Of a DNA stretch of 64,000 nt, positions 1-11,800 are shown in pieces (the first letter of the stretch is position 1; each line of letters opens with the position of its first letter). The stretch lies in assembly GCA_035610365.1 (NCBI GenBank), contig CM069435.1:16295123-16359122 (forward strand), given 5' to 3'. Position numbers and translations under genes: made by a program. The notes under the pieces are model-generated. The model did no database searches, was not told the DNA's origin, and saw only the letters and a list, made by a program, of their open reading frames with translations. Source of the DNA: Aquatica leii. Taxonomy: Eukaryota; Arthropoda; Insecta; Coleoptera; Lampyridae.

Positions 1-2006
1 AGACCGTGTCATAATTGAGACGAACGCTTTTAAAAACATGCAGGTACGTTTCTTTATTAAAAGTATGATGAAAAAACTACAATATTATTTTACAGACTCC
101 AATTTCGATGGACATCAGCCGATGCTCTTACGTTTCTATTCAAAACTCGGCGTTTAGTCGTTTACAAGATGGGAAATTTCGAAACATAGCTTATTTGGAC
201 CTAGCAGAAGGAGCGTTTTTATTCGAGAACCAAGGAATGATCGGGCGCCACGGACCTGTAACATCTGTAAGTGATTTTTTCGTAATAATTCGATAATCTT
301 AAAATACGACGCGAAGGCTCTATATTTAATCATTGACTCTATTTCAGCTTTCATTCCACAACGTAATTATGCCCAAAATACCCACTGACACATTTCACTC
401 GTCTCTAGCCGAGGTCAGCATAAAAAATAGCGAAATTCGAGAAATTCACACTGACGCCTTCAGAGCTAGTCAAATATCGGCAGTTTTGTTTATAAACAGC
501 TCTATACATAAAATCCATTCAGGCGCATTCAGCGATCGAACGTTACTAGTCGATTTCAGACTATCCAAATGCAAGGTGCATCTTTTGGAAAGTAGGGCTG
601 TGATGGCATCCATGGCTAATTTAACTGTTGAACATTCCAAGTAAGTGCATATATTATCTAAAAACTGTGTGTAACCTCGATTTAGGATTACAGAGATTCA
701 AAGGGGAGCCATTAATGGATCAACAGTAGCGAAGGCGATAATAACCGACAACGAAATTGGAACGTTTCATTCGAAAGGTTTTGTTCTAAACAATTGGAAT
801 CGAATTAATATTGATAACAACATCATTAAACGAGTTTGCAGCCTTTTTCTCGAAGTGCCTTATAACCCTGACATTCAGCACGTTGAATTTACGTTCGTCG
901 GAAATGAAATTTATAGAATTGAACCAAACGCTCTAAGTTTCATGCCGGATCTTCAGTACACCGTTTTAAAACTTAAATTTGATAATAACTTTTTTAATCT
1001 AACGTGTCACTGTGATATAGATAAGTGGGTATTAGAATTATTAGGAAATCCAACTCAAGACACTTCGTTCGTATTAAATTCCAGTTTCTGCATCATTAGC
1101 TCACTGTTGGCAAGATGTTTTGAGCTACAAGAAGGCCTTATCAACATGCACAACTTTACGCAGTTAGTATGTGGTGTTGAAGATTCGATCAAATGTGAAC
1201 CTTACTCCGGCGAGACCAAAGTGTTGGATACAACGACTATAATCGATACCGAAGATGTTGCCGATTCTAATAGTGGTTTAATATTAGGATTAGTTCTGGG
1301 TGCTTTACTAGTGATTGCCGTTAGTGGTACTATTGTGATTTTACTAATAAGAGGTGGATTGTGGTTGAAACGCAAAGGTTATTGCATGCGTTTCCGTAAT
1401 TTACACTATCGTCCTGACCATCCTAGTCCCGAAGAAGAAGGTACTATAGTTGCAATAGCAAGTAGAGATAAATTAGATGTACCAGAAGAATTAACTCCAG
1501 AAATATTACAAAGGCTAAGAGAGCAATTAGAAGATCCTACAACGCACGACGACGCGCGCGAAATGATCGAAAGGCTTTACGAGCTTTTTATAACTGGAGA
1601 TAGTTATACTAATAACAACAGGCAAGATGAGGAAGCTCATCTATACGAAGAATTAGGCAATCTGCAAAATCCACACGAACAAGAAAAAAGGCTAAGCGAA
1701 ACTGAACCTTTTGGTTTTTTAAGAATGATGGAAGAAAAGTATAACACTACTGCACTTGCAATTTTAGGTGCCAAACCGGCTTTAGTTGAAGAGTATTCTG
1801 AACCCACCGATGCCGCCGTTCATCTATACTCCGAATTACAAAATAAAACCGACGAATGTGTTGACTTAAACAAAAGGGATTCATTAAAATCTTTTCAAAG
1901 TAACACACAAAGATCAAATCACTCTAGGAATATCGCTTTTCGGCCATTACCGGAAAAACCAAAAAGTAGTTACGACTCAGAAGCGGGACCTTCGAAAAAA
2001 CTGTAA
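1..2006 (+). CDS. LRR-type single-pass membrane protein, 3' part of gene (partial, spliced)
   Basis: I join four exons, <1..43, 96..266, 348..640 and 686..2006. Each boundary has a GT donor (GTACGT, GTAAGT, GTAAGT) and a pyrimidine-rich AG acceptor, and the frame is kept, giving 608 visible residues. The 5' end lies outside the window. The first roughly 390 residues are degenerate leucine-rich-repeat material (phrases such as IETNAFKNM and IHKIHSGAFSD), ending in a cysteine cap (LTCHCDIDKW near 1003..1032). A membrane helix is encoded at about 1272..1350, followed by basic residues (RGGLWLKRKG) that mark the cytoplasmic side. The tail is about 210 residues, acidic, and contains RLYELF, HLYEEL and HLYSEL. 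The architecture is that of a type I receptor or adhesion protein. It shares its plan with the gene at 55332. Ligand and pathway cannot be read from the sequence, and I do not recognise an orthologue. Confidence 0.88.
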
Positions 2007-2826
2007 TTTTTTTTAATTCTTGCGAGTGAAAGTGTATGTTGTGACAATTTCACGTATGATATGTCTTTAACAGGCATGATCTCGTGTGTTAGTTTAAATA
2101 GGTTTTCGAGTTTATAGTTCAGCTTCGATATAATATTTTTTTGATTCCGTAAATATACGTTTATTTTTATTTACCAAAATAATCCATACGATTTATCCTT
2201 ACTATTCAATTGGGTAAGGCATTACCCTACTGTGATAAATGTACAGTTTTCTATACATAGTTTTCATATTAATAGTTGTGTATATTTTGTATTTTCAAAT
2301 GTGAAGATAATCTTCCACTGACGTACTCTGTAATATATGTATATGTAAATATTTTAACGTGAGTTACTATAAAATTTTATAAAATTAAATACATTTTTAA
2401 AAATAAATTGTTGTACGTAACTATTTGTAACAATTCAATGCTTGGCTTTTTTTTTGACAAACAATAATGTACGACACGTCGATGAATATGTTTTTTATAG
2501 GCCTTTGGAAATAGGATAATGTAAATCCGACAGCATTAAAAGATATTTATGTCCTGTTCCCAGAAATTGTGCCAAAAATATTTTTGAAGAAGAAATAAAC
2601 ATATGCTCTATTGAGTTATGAGCATTAGAAAATCTTTTATCTCGTATGTTATAGTTCATATAATGGAGTGATATAAATTAATAGTCTGCTTTTGCCAAAA
2701 CTATTTCGTGGCTAAAATAAACCTCGGTAGTAATAAGTTTCCTCCTACTAATACGTGAAAAAAAATATTTTTCATTCATGTTTGTACGTCATTATTCAAG
2801 CTGCACATTTACTAAATATATATAGT
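2007..2826. other. 3'UTR and intergenic stretch
   Basis: AT-rich sequence after the first LRR gene. It probably holds the 3'UTR to about 2420. No further gene or repeat is recognised before the direct repeat ACTAAATATATATAGT at 2811..2826 that borders the next element. Confidence 0.5.
2402..2407 (+). terminator. Candidate polyadenylation signal of the first LRR gene
   Basis: An AATAAA hexamer lies about 400 bases after the stop codon in AT-rich 3'UTR-like sequence, before the first recognisable repeat. AT richness makes chance hexamers common, so this is a candidate only. Confidence 0.4.
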
Positions 2827-3287
2827 CCTGGGTCGTTGTATCGATATATCGATACGTATCGATACGTCGGGCGTATCGATACGCCGATACGTTTCCATAT
2901 TTCGATACGTATCGATATTCCGATACGTATCGATATTTCGATACGTATTGATATTTCGATACGTATTGATACTCCGATACGTATCGATACTCCGATACAT
3001 GTCGATATTTCGATACGTAAAGAATCCATGTTTACCTCAAATGTTATGGTAATTGGTAAAGGTTATTATAAAAAAAACAGATATCAAAACCATACTAGTA
3101 CACAGATACATTGATATCTAGATACGTATTGGGTATACCGATTACCGATACATGTCGATATTTTGATACGTATCGATACTCCGATACGTATCGATATTCT
3201 GATACGTATCGATATTTCGATATATCGATACGTATCGATACAAATTGCGTATCGATATTCGATACACAAAATTCCGTATCGCCCAGC
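2827..3287. repeat. Foldback array of 18-bp CGATA repeats flanked by direct repeats
   Basis: Two arrays (about 2838..3020 and 3115..3265) of an 18-bp unit built on the palindrome CGATACGTATCG plus a six-base linker (ATATTT, ATACTC or similar) flank about 95 bases of unique sequence. The ends are weakly inverted: CTGGGTCG at the left and CGCCCAG at the right. Direct repeats border the element: ACTAAATATATATAGT at 2811..2826 and ACTAAATATATAGT at 3288..3301, which look like a target duplication with one AT dinucleotide slipped. By eye there are about 13 exact TATCGATA octamers. Long ORFs rich in Tyr/Arg/Ile/Asp across the array come from the repeat period and are not genes. Confidence 0.85.
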
Positions 3288-3301
3288 ACTAAATATATAG
3301 T

Positions 3302-4229
3302 GCGTTTCAGAGTAAATAAATGAGAAAAGTAGTGCAACACATTCTGTCGTAGTAGTCCGTTTTGAAAGTTTGGTAACGCGCTTGTTTTGACCGACAAACT
3401 GTGTCGAGCGAGAAAACACCAAACTGTCGCACTGCAAAAAGGAACATAACTCTATTCTGCGTTAGTATGGATGATGAAAAATTAAATAAAGCGACTCGAA
3501 CGCAGCTGGGATGTTGGTATTCTAAAAGAATATCATTAACAACTGTACCGTAGACACCTTCAAAACTGCATCTTTTTCATACATAAAAACTAACAAGAAC
3601 ATCAAAAACAAAATATTTAAATAGCAAAACTACAATAGAAAACTTTAAATAAAGATGTCAATATAGAATTCGATTATTTTGTTCATCGTAAAAAATAAAT
3701 CTACGATATCAACAACGAAATCAACATATTTATGTTGAAAAGTTTAAAAATATGAAGAAACCGTCATCGACAACGCCTAAAAAAATGCTGTATATTTACC
3801 ATAAATTATATTTAGTACAGCGTCAGTACGAACATGATACGAATTGGAATGCAGCAATGTGATACGACTAATGACAGTACAATTTTTTATTTATGCGCCA
3901 GTCCAGTCAAACACTCAAAAAGATAGAAATGCATCAGGATTAATATAGGAAAAGCATTATATAAGCATTTAAAGCACTCGGTAAGTGGCATTTATGAATT
4001 ACCTAGCACGTAATCAACTGAAGCCTAAACTTTGCGACAGTAGTTACGTTATAGCAGACTGGTTCTGAAATTCAAAAATGTCCAATAGCTAAAGTTGTCA
4101 TAAAACTATCAAACGATGTCAAATGTTGTCTATTTTCAACTTATTTACTCCAAACGAACGAAAAGTTATAAAGAGATTGGTTTGGCGAAAGTAATTTTAT
4201 TATGTTGTGGTACTATTTTTGTATAGGTC
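3302..4229. other. Unassigned sequence between CGATA array and BEL/Pao remnant
   Basis: No gene is supported. A short open stretch starting MDDEKLNKATRTQLGCW at 3467 closes after about 28 codons. It may be part of a decayed retroelement, but I cannot place it. Confidence 0.4.
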
Positions 4230-5545
4230 GCAAATAAAACACCAAGTTACCATTCTGAATAATTTCAGTGTTGTCGATATCTTACAAGCTTACGTCGCAG
4301 TGGACATCTTCAGAGCCTGGAATAAACTGATTGATTGATTGTAAATGAGTAACACCGGGACCAGGCAACGCAGTAAGTAGTCTCTCAATTAAAAAGTTAT
4401 AAGCTGTTAAGATTTGACAATTCTTCAAAATTTGGAACATAGGTCCCTAATGCACGCTTAATATGTGCTTTGCAGGATTTAATTCCTGCTTCCCACAGAC
4501 CACCGAAATGTGGGCTATGTACAGAAATAAAGTGCAAATTCACGTTCTTATTAGCAGGAGTTTCAACAATAGTAAAATGCTGAGCAACAAACATTTTTGT
4601 AATTCCTGCAACTCCGAGTTAGCGCCAACAAAGTTTGCTCGATTATGAATAAATATATGTAAAGGTTTTCCGCGCTGAGCAACAAAGCGTCTAAATGCCA
4701 ACTAAAAGGTGTTTGTATAAAAATCCGTCACTAACTCTAGGTAAACGGCCTTTATAGAGAAACAGACAAACAAACATAAGAAAGTGTTGATAATTAGTAT
4801 TGCGGCTTTTGCGATCATTTATGCGAAAAGCACCACCGTAATCTATCATACAGACAAAAAAGGGAGGTGTAGGCTTCACTCAACTGGGCAGAAGATTTCT
4901 CGCAACAAGCTTTGCAACCTGTGGATCAAGTCTGTAGCGTCGCAAACAATTTTAAACAACTTTTTTTGGCTATATTCGTCCGGAGGTAATCCAAAAACGG
5001 TCTCTTAAAGATTTTAATAAAAACTGAAGTCCGACATGCTATAACCTAACATGGTAAGATACAATGAGTTTAGCAGTAGTATGCTTTTCAGAAAGGGCGA
5101 TAGAATAATTTTTGTCATAAGAAAATTGTGAGCGGTTCAATCTACTACCTACTCGTAAGAATCTAAAGAAAAATTAAGCTTGGCTAATACAGATTTTAGT
5201 CAACAATGAATTGAAGAAAAAGGACCAACTATTCGTTTTTCTTTGGGGACACAAATGCGATCACTTGTCTTAATCGAAGAAAAATTGAGTATCTTTCAAA
5301 CTCGAATGGATCAGTACCTACATGCAACAGAAAAGCATTGTACTTGTTTTTGCATTTCGGGAAGGTCGTATGTAAATCATTAACAACAGGTCATCTTGAA
5401 TCATCGATTTGAAGAAAATCCGAACCGTTATAATTAGAATTTTTAATATTTTGGAGCTATATTTCCCTAGACAAAAGATCAACAGGGTTGAGATGATCCA
5501 GTTTAAATTGCAACCCAATTAAAAACGCGCGAAATTATGTAAGCA
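4230..5545 (-). pseudogene. BEL/Pao RNase H tail and integrase remnant
   Basis: On the minus strand, a phrase at about 5495 (HLNPVDLLSRE) corresponds to the NPADLLSRG signature upstream of BEL/Pao integrases. Near 4860..4800, MIDYGGAFRINDRKSR matches the integrase core (VDYGGPF.IK.RK). Near 4520, SVHSPHFGGLWEAGIKSCK matches the PHFGG.WE.. motif at the end of the catalytic core. The frames do not connect and stops intervene, so no active integrase can be made. The assignment rests on family motifs. Confidence 0.8.
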
Positions 5546-5589
5546 TCATCATCTGGCGGAAAAAACGATAACTACGAATACGAAAATGC

Positions 5590-7120
5590 GCATAATCGGT
5601 TTTAAGAGGGAGTTGCACACGTTACGGGTGGAACGTCGAAGGCAGAAGGGTACCGACTCGGTAAAATCAGTACTGATATTATAAAATTTGTGTAATGTTT
5701 GGTTGTCTTTGTTTTGTGAAATTTTATGTAACTAAATGTATTAGTTAGCTAACATAGAGTGATAAAATTAACTAAAACTTGTAAACGCTTTGTAAAAATT
5801 CAGGCGTTACAGAAACACCACCTGCTTTCTTTGTTTTGGTAAAACAAATGCGTTGGCTGCCATTTCAACTTTGTCGATTCAATTGTTTTATGCGTATGAT
5901 GCATTTCAAAATCAATTCATGTGGAATTATTAAACGATGTTTTTCGCAGATTATTAATTAAAGCTTAACAGTACTAAATGGACATGTCTTAAAAGAAAGC
6001 TTGAAATATAATTTAGATTCGTTGTTTCTTTTTCTTTATTCGGGTAATTTTGAACAGAACATAAAGCGCCAAAAACTTAACTGCAATAATTAACTATTTT
6101 ATAATTAAATTTGAAAATAATTTAAAATTGAAAGTGTCTTTTTTTTGTAAACTCCTTTGCAATTTTGTTTTTGTTATTTGTATATCTTTGACGTGCTTTC
6201 GAATCAATTTGTGTTAATTCATTAAATCATTTTCTCTGCGAGTTATTTATGCAAATCTCTGGTTTCAATTCTAAATTAGGCATAATAATTTATTTGTTTT
6301 TTCGTAGGTTTATAAATTGATGATATAAACGTTGGACAAAGTTAGGACATCTTCTCAATCCTAATATTTACCTACTGATGGTGATTTTAATGGGTTTGAT
6401 AATAGGTAAAAACACCAGTGTATGTAATATTTTATTTACCGTGAGGGGCAAACATCTTAAGGTCGTAGATTGCTTTATGATTGGACCCTGATCGTATTGT
6501 ATGTGTAATAGTGCAGCTTGTATCCATTTTGTGGAAAATTGCATATTTTATATAATCAAGTCGCGGTAGGTTGCTTTCTGATAAGACTCTACAGTTTATA
6601 ACATTTGTTTGATATATTATTGCGTGTTTATTATGTATGTGTATTTTTGACCCTTGTTTGTTTGCCACGATTATTCAATAACAGGGTTGCTTCCGTAATT
6701 AGAACCTCAGTACCCACTTACAGGTCGTCAGTTAACTAACGCATCTTCTGTTTAATGTAATGATGCTTGTGCACGTGTTTATGTGTGTTCGGATTTAAAC
6801 CTGTTATTATATCCACGTATTCATTTAATCAACTTAAACTTGGGATGTCCTAACTTTCCGATGTTTATTGATATCTTGGATTATAAACAGATTGCTTCAT
6901 AAATCTAAATTATGTAATTATCTTGCAATTATATTCAGTTGCTGTTCTTCGCTTTCTACTGCAGGTAAAACCACGATTTACTTTTGCTGTGTGTTTTATT
7001 TAACCTACTGCAGTCTTCCCACATTTCAAGAGTAAGCTGTATATAACGAACTTAATACAACGTAGAGGAGGGGGGAATAGCTCGACGATCACAGCCACAA
7101 AGTGGGTTACATTACAGGGT
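5590..7120. repeat. Insertion inside the BEL/Pao element, related to the right edge of the window
   Basis: The stretch between the RT and integrase pieces contains about 500 bases (roughly 6600..7117) that align, with indels, to 63310..64000. Shared landmarks include CTTGTTTGTTTG, an AACTTTCCGAT.TTTATTG block, AAAACCACGATTTA and GGGTTACAT near the right end. The copies share direction. No coding potential is seen, so a non-autonomous element or solo LTR is possible. The left boundary is uncertain. Confidence 0.6.
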
Positions 7121-7199
7121 TAACATGACATGACCATATAGCATGAGAAGATCTTTGCAAACGTCTTCAAAAGATTAGGTTTTGTTTTTACCCTTAAAG

Positions 7200-8407
7200 A
7201 CTATAGTGAAGTCTGTCCACAAAAAAACTGGAAAATATGCAAAGTAAGAGACTTTTCGACTTGATCTAAAATTTTGGAATAGTGATGGATTTTACTGGTG
7301 CGACTTTTCTCTTTGCACATAACAAATGAATGTGCACCCGTTTGGTCCGATCTATAGATCTGACGTATATACAAACTTTTGGTGGATGCATCAGAAAAAC
7401 CATTAATTTGTGTTTTAATAAAATTTAAATAGCTAATATCACGACAAATTTTTAATTCACTTAGTTCACTGAACTCAGAACGATAAGTCGACCACTTTTC
7501 TTAAATAGGACTTCGAACCGAGTCATCCCAAGTAAGTGTTTGCAACCAAAGTTGTTACAAAAGACATTTAATTGAAAGGGTACATGCAGCAATTTAAGAA
7601 AACTTTGTTCACTTGGTGACAGTATCGCCATAGAACTTTGATACGGAGTACATCAAGTGGTGAGATCAAAAAGACCAGATAAGCTCAAACGTGTTGGTAT
7701 GCTCATGCCCGTCAAAATCAAAAATACCATGATGTAGATCAGTCTTTGGAACATCGACAAGAACCTCAGGACTATTGAAAATCCATTTACGAAGAGTCAA
7801 ACCAGCTGAGTCCATAAATGGTCTACAATAAATTTTCTTTGTATAATGGTCGAAATGGAAGATTTAGACAATTGGAAATCGATTCCTAATTGGGTTAATG
7901 TACGTATATCCACAAAAGAAGGCTATCCCATGCGTCACTGTGTTTAGATTGTATACTTTAAGTTCATCGGTAGGAAAATTACGCCACAAAATGCGCTACA
8001 TTGATCTTTGTCTTGGCTTAATATACACTTGACTGTACAGTTTAACTATGTTAGCCGATATGACGTAGAGGTGCTGTCTAAAGCAAACTAAAATATATTA
8101 CAAGTTTTTTTGTATGGTTGGACCAACCATTTGTGCGCTGTTTAATAATCTACGGTTGGTGATTTATTCATTGAAAACCACACAACGTTTGGTGGTAAGA
8201 CTCATCTCCATGATGAAGGAGATAATAAGAAACTGCACTAGGATTGTACGTGGCAATAGACATATGACCTAGGCTTTCATATTCTTTTATAAAAGCGGGC
8301 AACTCAGGGTTTGCCTGAAGTTGCCTTTCTAATTCAAACAATCTCTTCTGGGCTATAAAATATGAATAACCCAGTTCTTCCACGGGTTCTTTGAACCGTA
8401 TTGACAC
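7200..8407 (-). pseudogene. BEL/Pao reverse transcriptase remnant
   Basis: The minus-strand ORF 8407..8168 reads RFKEPVEELGYSYFIAQKRL, followed by FELERQLQANPELPAFIKEY and ESLGHM. This matches the region before the RT palm in BEL/Pao polyproteins (LG.S...A..RL..LE..L...P.L...Y..F..EY...GHM). Further RT-like sequence continues in broken frames to about 7200 and includes a recognisable TQLGIDLQL phrase near 7890. Frameshifts and stops throughout make it a relic. Confidence 0.75.
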
Positions 8408-8881
8408 AACGAATGTACCAGTTTTTCACAAGCATTCTCTCTCTGGAAAGCATTTTTTTCAGAGGATAATGCTCAAGTTCCCAAAATTTTGTAAATTGGT
8501 TTAAGAAACTTTCGGTACTAGTGAAATTGGAACGAACTTGACCATTAACGCTGGCCCCCGCATACTCAGATACAACCTACCCAAATTGCGTGTTTTGGGA
8601 GATGGAGTGGTTGGGACCAAGACAAATCTGACCTACGCAAAGCAATTAAAAAATATAGAACAACCAATGAGCAAATCTATATTTCCTGGCTCATGAAATT
8701 TTGGATAGGCTAAGCGTATGTTGTCTGGTGTTTTGCAAAGCTTACGATTCACTTAGTATCTCGCCTGTAATTTCGTCTAGTGCTATACAACAAAGATTAA
8801 TTTTGTACGATGAATATTGATCACATATATTAACATTGCACTTGGAACGTACTCGTGAAGTAACTCTTGAAACGCTTAGAA

Positions 8882-9740
8882 TTAATATGTTGGTAGACGC
8901 GAACGTATAAAATTCGCTTGTGACCCTGTACCTAAAAGGCATGTAACAGAATGTGAGATTCGATCAAAATCAAGAATTTGTGCAGAAACAGTCGGCAACA
9001 GTACCTGCACTATGTTTGAAGAAAACGCTGAAATAACGGTAAAAGGTTCAACCGCTTCTGTAGAATTACCGATGAGCCTTCTAAGTGCAACATGAAGTTG
9101 CATTTTCGACATATTTTGCATTGATTTGCAAAATGCCCATTTGCAAGGCAAATGAGACAAATTTTTAGCTCTTTTATTTTTGCCAGAGGTTCTTTTAAAG
9201 ACATGTAAAACAAGCTGCATTGGGAAAAAATTATATTTCTTGCAAATAACACAACTAAGCTGATGTGTTGCAAATGGTTTAATGTGCCATTTAGATTCAT
9301 TTGAAGATGCTTTGGTTGTTGTGGGCTCCAAGACTGATAGATTGAAAGTATTTTTCAAGAATTCTCTAAATTAGTCAAGGGTAGGCAGTTTTTCACAATT
9401 TCCCATTGACGACAATGCTAAATTAACTTTAAGATAGTGTAATCTCTGAATATCTGAAATGTCGTTGTTCTCATTAATTATAGTCTATTATTATATGTTA
9501 ACTAGAAAAAGTTTAGAAATTCGAAACAGCTTTTGTAAACCGTTTTGGCAGTTTTTGTGCACTGGTCAACATAAACATCAAACTATTTTTTAAAAAAAAT
9601 TTGAGTTTGGGAGACTCGTAATCTCTGTTCAATCAATTCCTCTAAATTGGACATTTTTTTTTTCGTCATGGACTTTTAAAACCTTCGTTTCACTGAGGTT
9701 TAGAAATGCCCACTCGCGAAAAAGAAAACGCTCAATTTAC
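8882..9740 (-). pseudogene. BEL/Pao Gag, zinc-knuckle and protease remnant
   Basis: Minus-strand translation gives a Gag phrase near 9460 (DISDIQRLHYLKVNLALSS). Two overlapping frames at 9358..8882 then carry CVICKK with following His and Cys residues, and CLICLANGHFANQCKICRKC, which is a zinc-knuckle arrangement. A protease-like stretch follows with LLGTGSQANFI in place of the usual LLDSGSQ.SFI, so the catalytic Asp is replaced by Gly in this reading. Frames shift between knuckle and protease. Confidence 0.75.
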
Positions 9741-11689
9741 ACAAGAACCCGATAAATAAATAACTATTTAATCATATTAGATTCCGATGTCCAAACAATT
9801 GAGTATATATCACGGGGATTGATGATCAACAGCTAAAAGATTTTACTTGTGGAACACTGTAATCTATATACCATTTGTGTCATTTTTTTCGTATTCAATT
9901 TGTAATAATTAACTTTTTTAATAAAAAGCAATGTGATTCTTTTTTTAAAAACTTTTAACTTTCTTTATTGTTTATAGACAAATAAATACAATAGTTAATA
10001 CAATGGAAAAATTCAATTTTCCGTTAAATTAGAGAATTAACGATATATGACAGAAGTAGCGAAGCGTCAATTACTTAAGGGCGGAAGTACTAAATGACTT
10101 AAAATCACGGACAATTTAATTAAAACTGCTCATAATTATTTAATGTCAAAAAAAGTCGATTATAAAAGATGATCTAACCCTTTCTAAACTGCAACGTTTA
10201 AATTGACCAGAAAAAGACGCAACATTGAACAGAGAGTAAATACTCGTAAACGGTTTAATCGTGCCCAGTAGTTAAAAGGTCGTTCTGCTGACCCCCGAGG
10301 ACTAAAATGAAATTGACTTTAAATTTAATTTACTTAACACTATAAACATCTTTATCTTATCTGTTAAACGGGAAGCTATCTAAAAAGAGAAGTGCATTTT
10401 TATGTGTAATTAACCGTGTAATTTTTAGTGTTTTTGTGAAGCATTGTAGGAAGACAGCGTAAAGTGTACAGCATGTTTAAGCACGTTCTTTAAAATAGTG
10501 GATGTTATTAGACACGATTTTAGTACCGTAGGGTGTACAACAAATACATTGTAAGTACCTCATCTGTATATAAATAAATCAAGAAGGTTCTTGAGTAGAT
10601 GCACTTCAATTTTTTTTACTGTTTGAATACGATTTGTTAGTGTGTCTACTTGAAAACTTGACTATGAATGGCTTTTCCGCTTTAAAAGGAAAAACAATAT
10701 GTCCATTTGTCTTCTAATATTTTACTTATTTTGCAAACGATTCGCAAAACTTGCCAAAATAGACTAGTATTATGGTAAGTCAAGATTCTATTGGTTCAAT
10801 AGTTTTTCCTAAACACGTATTTAATAATTTAACTAGGCATCGTTTGTCCTTTTTTGATGGATGCTTGTCAATAAAGCACCCAACTAAATAATGTTATATA
10901 ATTTGTTACGTTTGAGTTTGTATTCCAAAGAACTCGATGAATGTAAGGTTTTTATAGTAATCTTATTGCGAATCGATAGGCGACTGATGCTGGTTGCCAA
11001 TCGGGCTGTGTTTCGTACACTATGTTTCTTCGAAATTTGTTTTTACGTCGGATAGTGGAGTAGCCTGATGAGTACTTTCCAAATTTTGAATTAGTCATTT
11101 CTTGAGACCAACCACTCATTTGCCGCCTTTCCATATTGAAAGTGACCACTACAAAGTAGAATAGCATGATTTTGACAATACTGTGACGCAACTCCCAGTT
11201 AACGCTTAGGGTTACTTTTTTCAAAAATTTTTGTCAGCCTAGAATTACTCAAACGCCTAGAACTTTCTCAATATTCACACCAAATCATGTGGAGAAGGAG
11301 TGTCTACGTGTATCTTTGGTTGGAAGAGGTCCGCAAATTCAAACTGTAGAATTCACAAATGCATTTGGAGGAGTGACATATTTTATTCCCACCATGTTGT
11401 GGAATGTGCCGAATCTATTAATCGTATTGCTATGAAAGTTGCAAGTCACATACGAGTGGCAAAAACGACCAAGTTTGGATTTCAGGTTCTAGAGACATTT
11501 TTCTCACGATTTCCCCAGGTTTTCTCATAATGAGGATAAGGAAACACTTTGTTAAAGGTCTCCCAACAACTAGGGTGATAAACAGGACCTTTTTTTGAAA
11601 AGCTCTGTCTACGAATTGTATTACTTTTTTTGCATATCAGGGACATTCTCCTGGCAAAAAAACAGATTGTTTCGAAATGATTAAAAGAT
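9741..11689. other. AT-rich stretch, unrecognised repeat-like fragments
   Basis: No gene is recognised. ORFs at 10952..11224 (minus) and 11300..11530 (plus) lie in a somewhat more GC-rich patch that might be an old retroelement. I see no diagnostic motif. Confidence 0.35.
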
Positions 11690-11800
11690 TCATTTAAACT
11701 TGACTCACCAATTCTTTTCTCTTTGCTTTAAAAACCATCTCGTCTCAGTTTCGTTTTGTTTCAAATAGTGTCGGTATACATTTCTTAACATTTATTTATA
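11690..11800 (+). repeat. Inverted-repeat arm (pairs with 17068..17185)
   Basis: This block (landmarks ATTCTTTTCTCTTTGCTT, CAGTTTCGTTTTGTTTCAAAT, CATTTCTTAACAT) recurs in reverse complement at 17068..17185. Together they bracket the two mariner-type elements between them. Confidence 0.75.

Larger units (their letters stand above)
4230..9740 (-). mobile_element. Degenerate BEL/Pao LTR retrotransposon, with nested insertion
   Basis: Read on the minus strand from 9740 down to about 4230, the fragments follow the BEL/Pao order: Gag-like sequence, CCHC knuckles, aspartic protease, reverse transcriptase, RNase H tail, integrase. Every part has stops or frameshifts. A segment at about 5590..7120 interrupts the order between the RT and integrase regions and matches 63310..64000 at the window end, so it is a later insertion. 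I could not define LTRs. Confidence 0.8.

Noticed and set aside
2755-3437. Overlapping ORFs on both strands rich in Tyr, Arg, Ile, Asp
   Set aside because: They arise from the 18-bp CGATA repeat, which is open in several frames because its period is a multiple of three. No start context or family is recognised.
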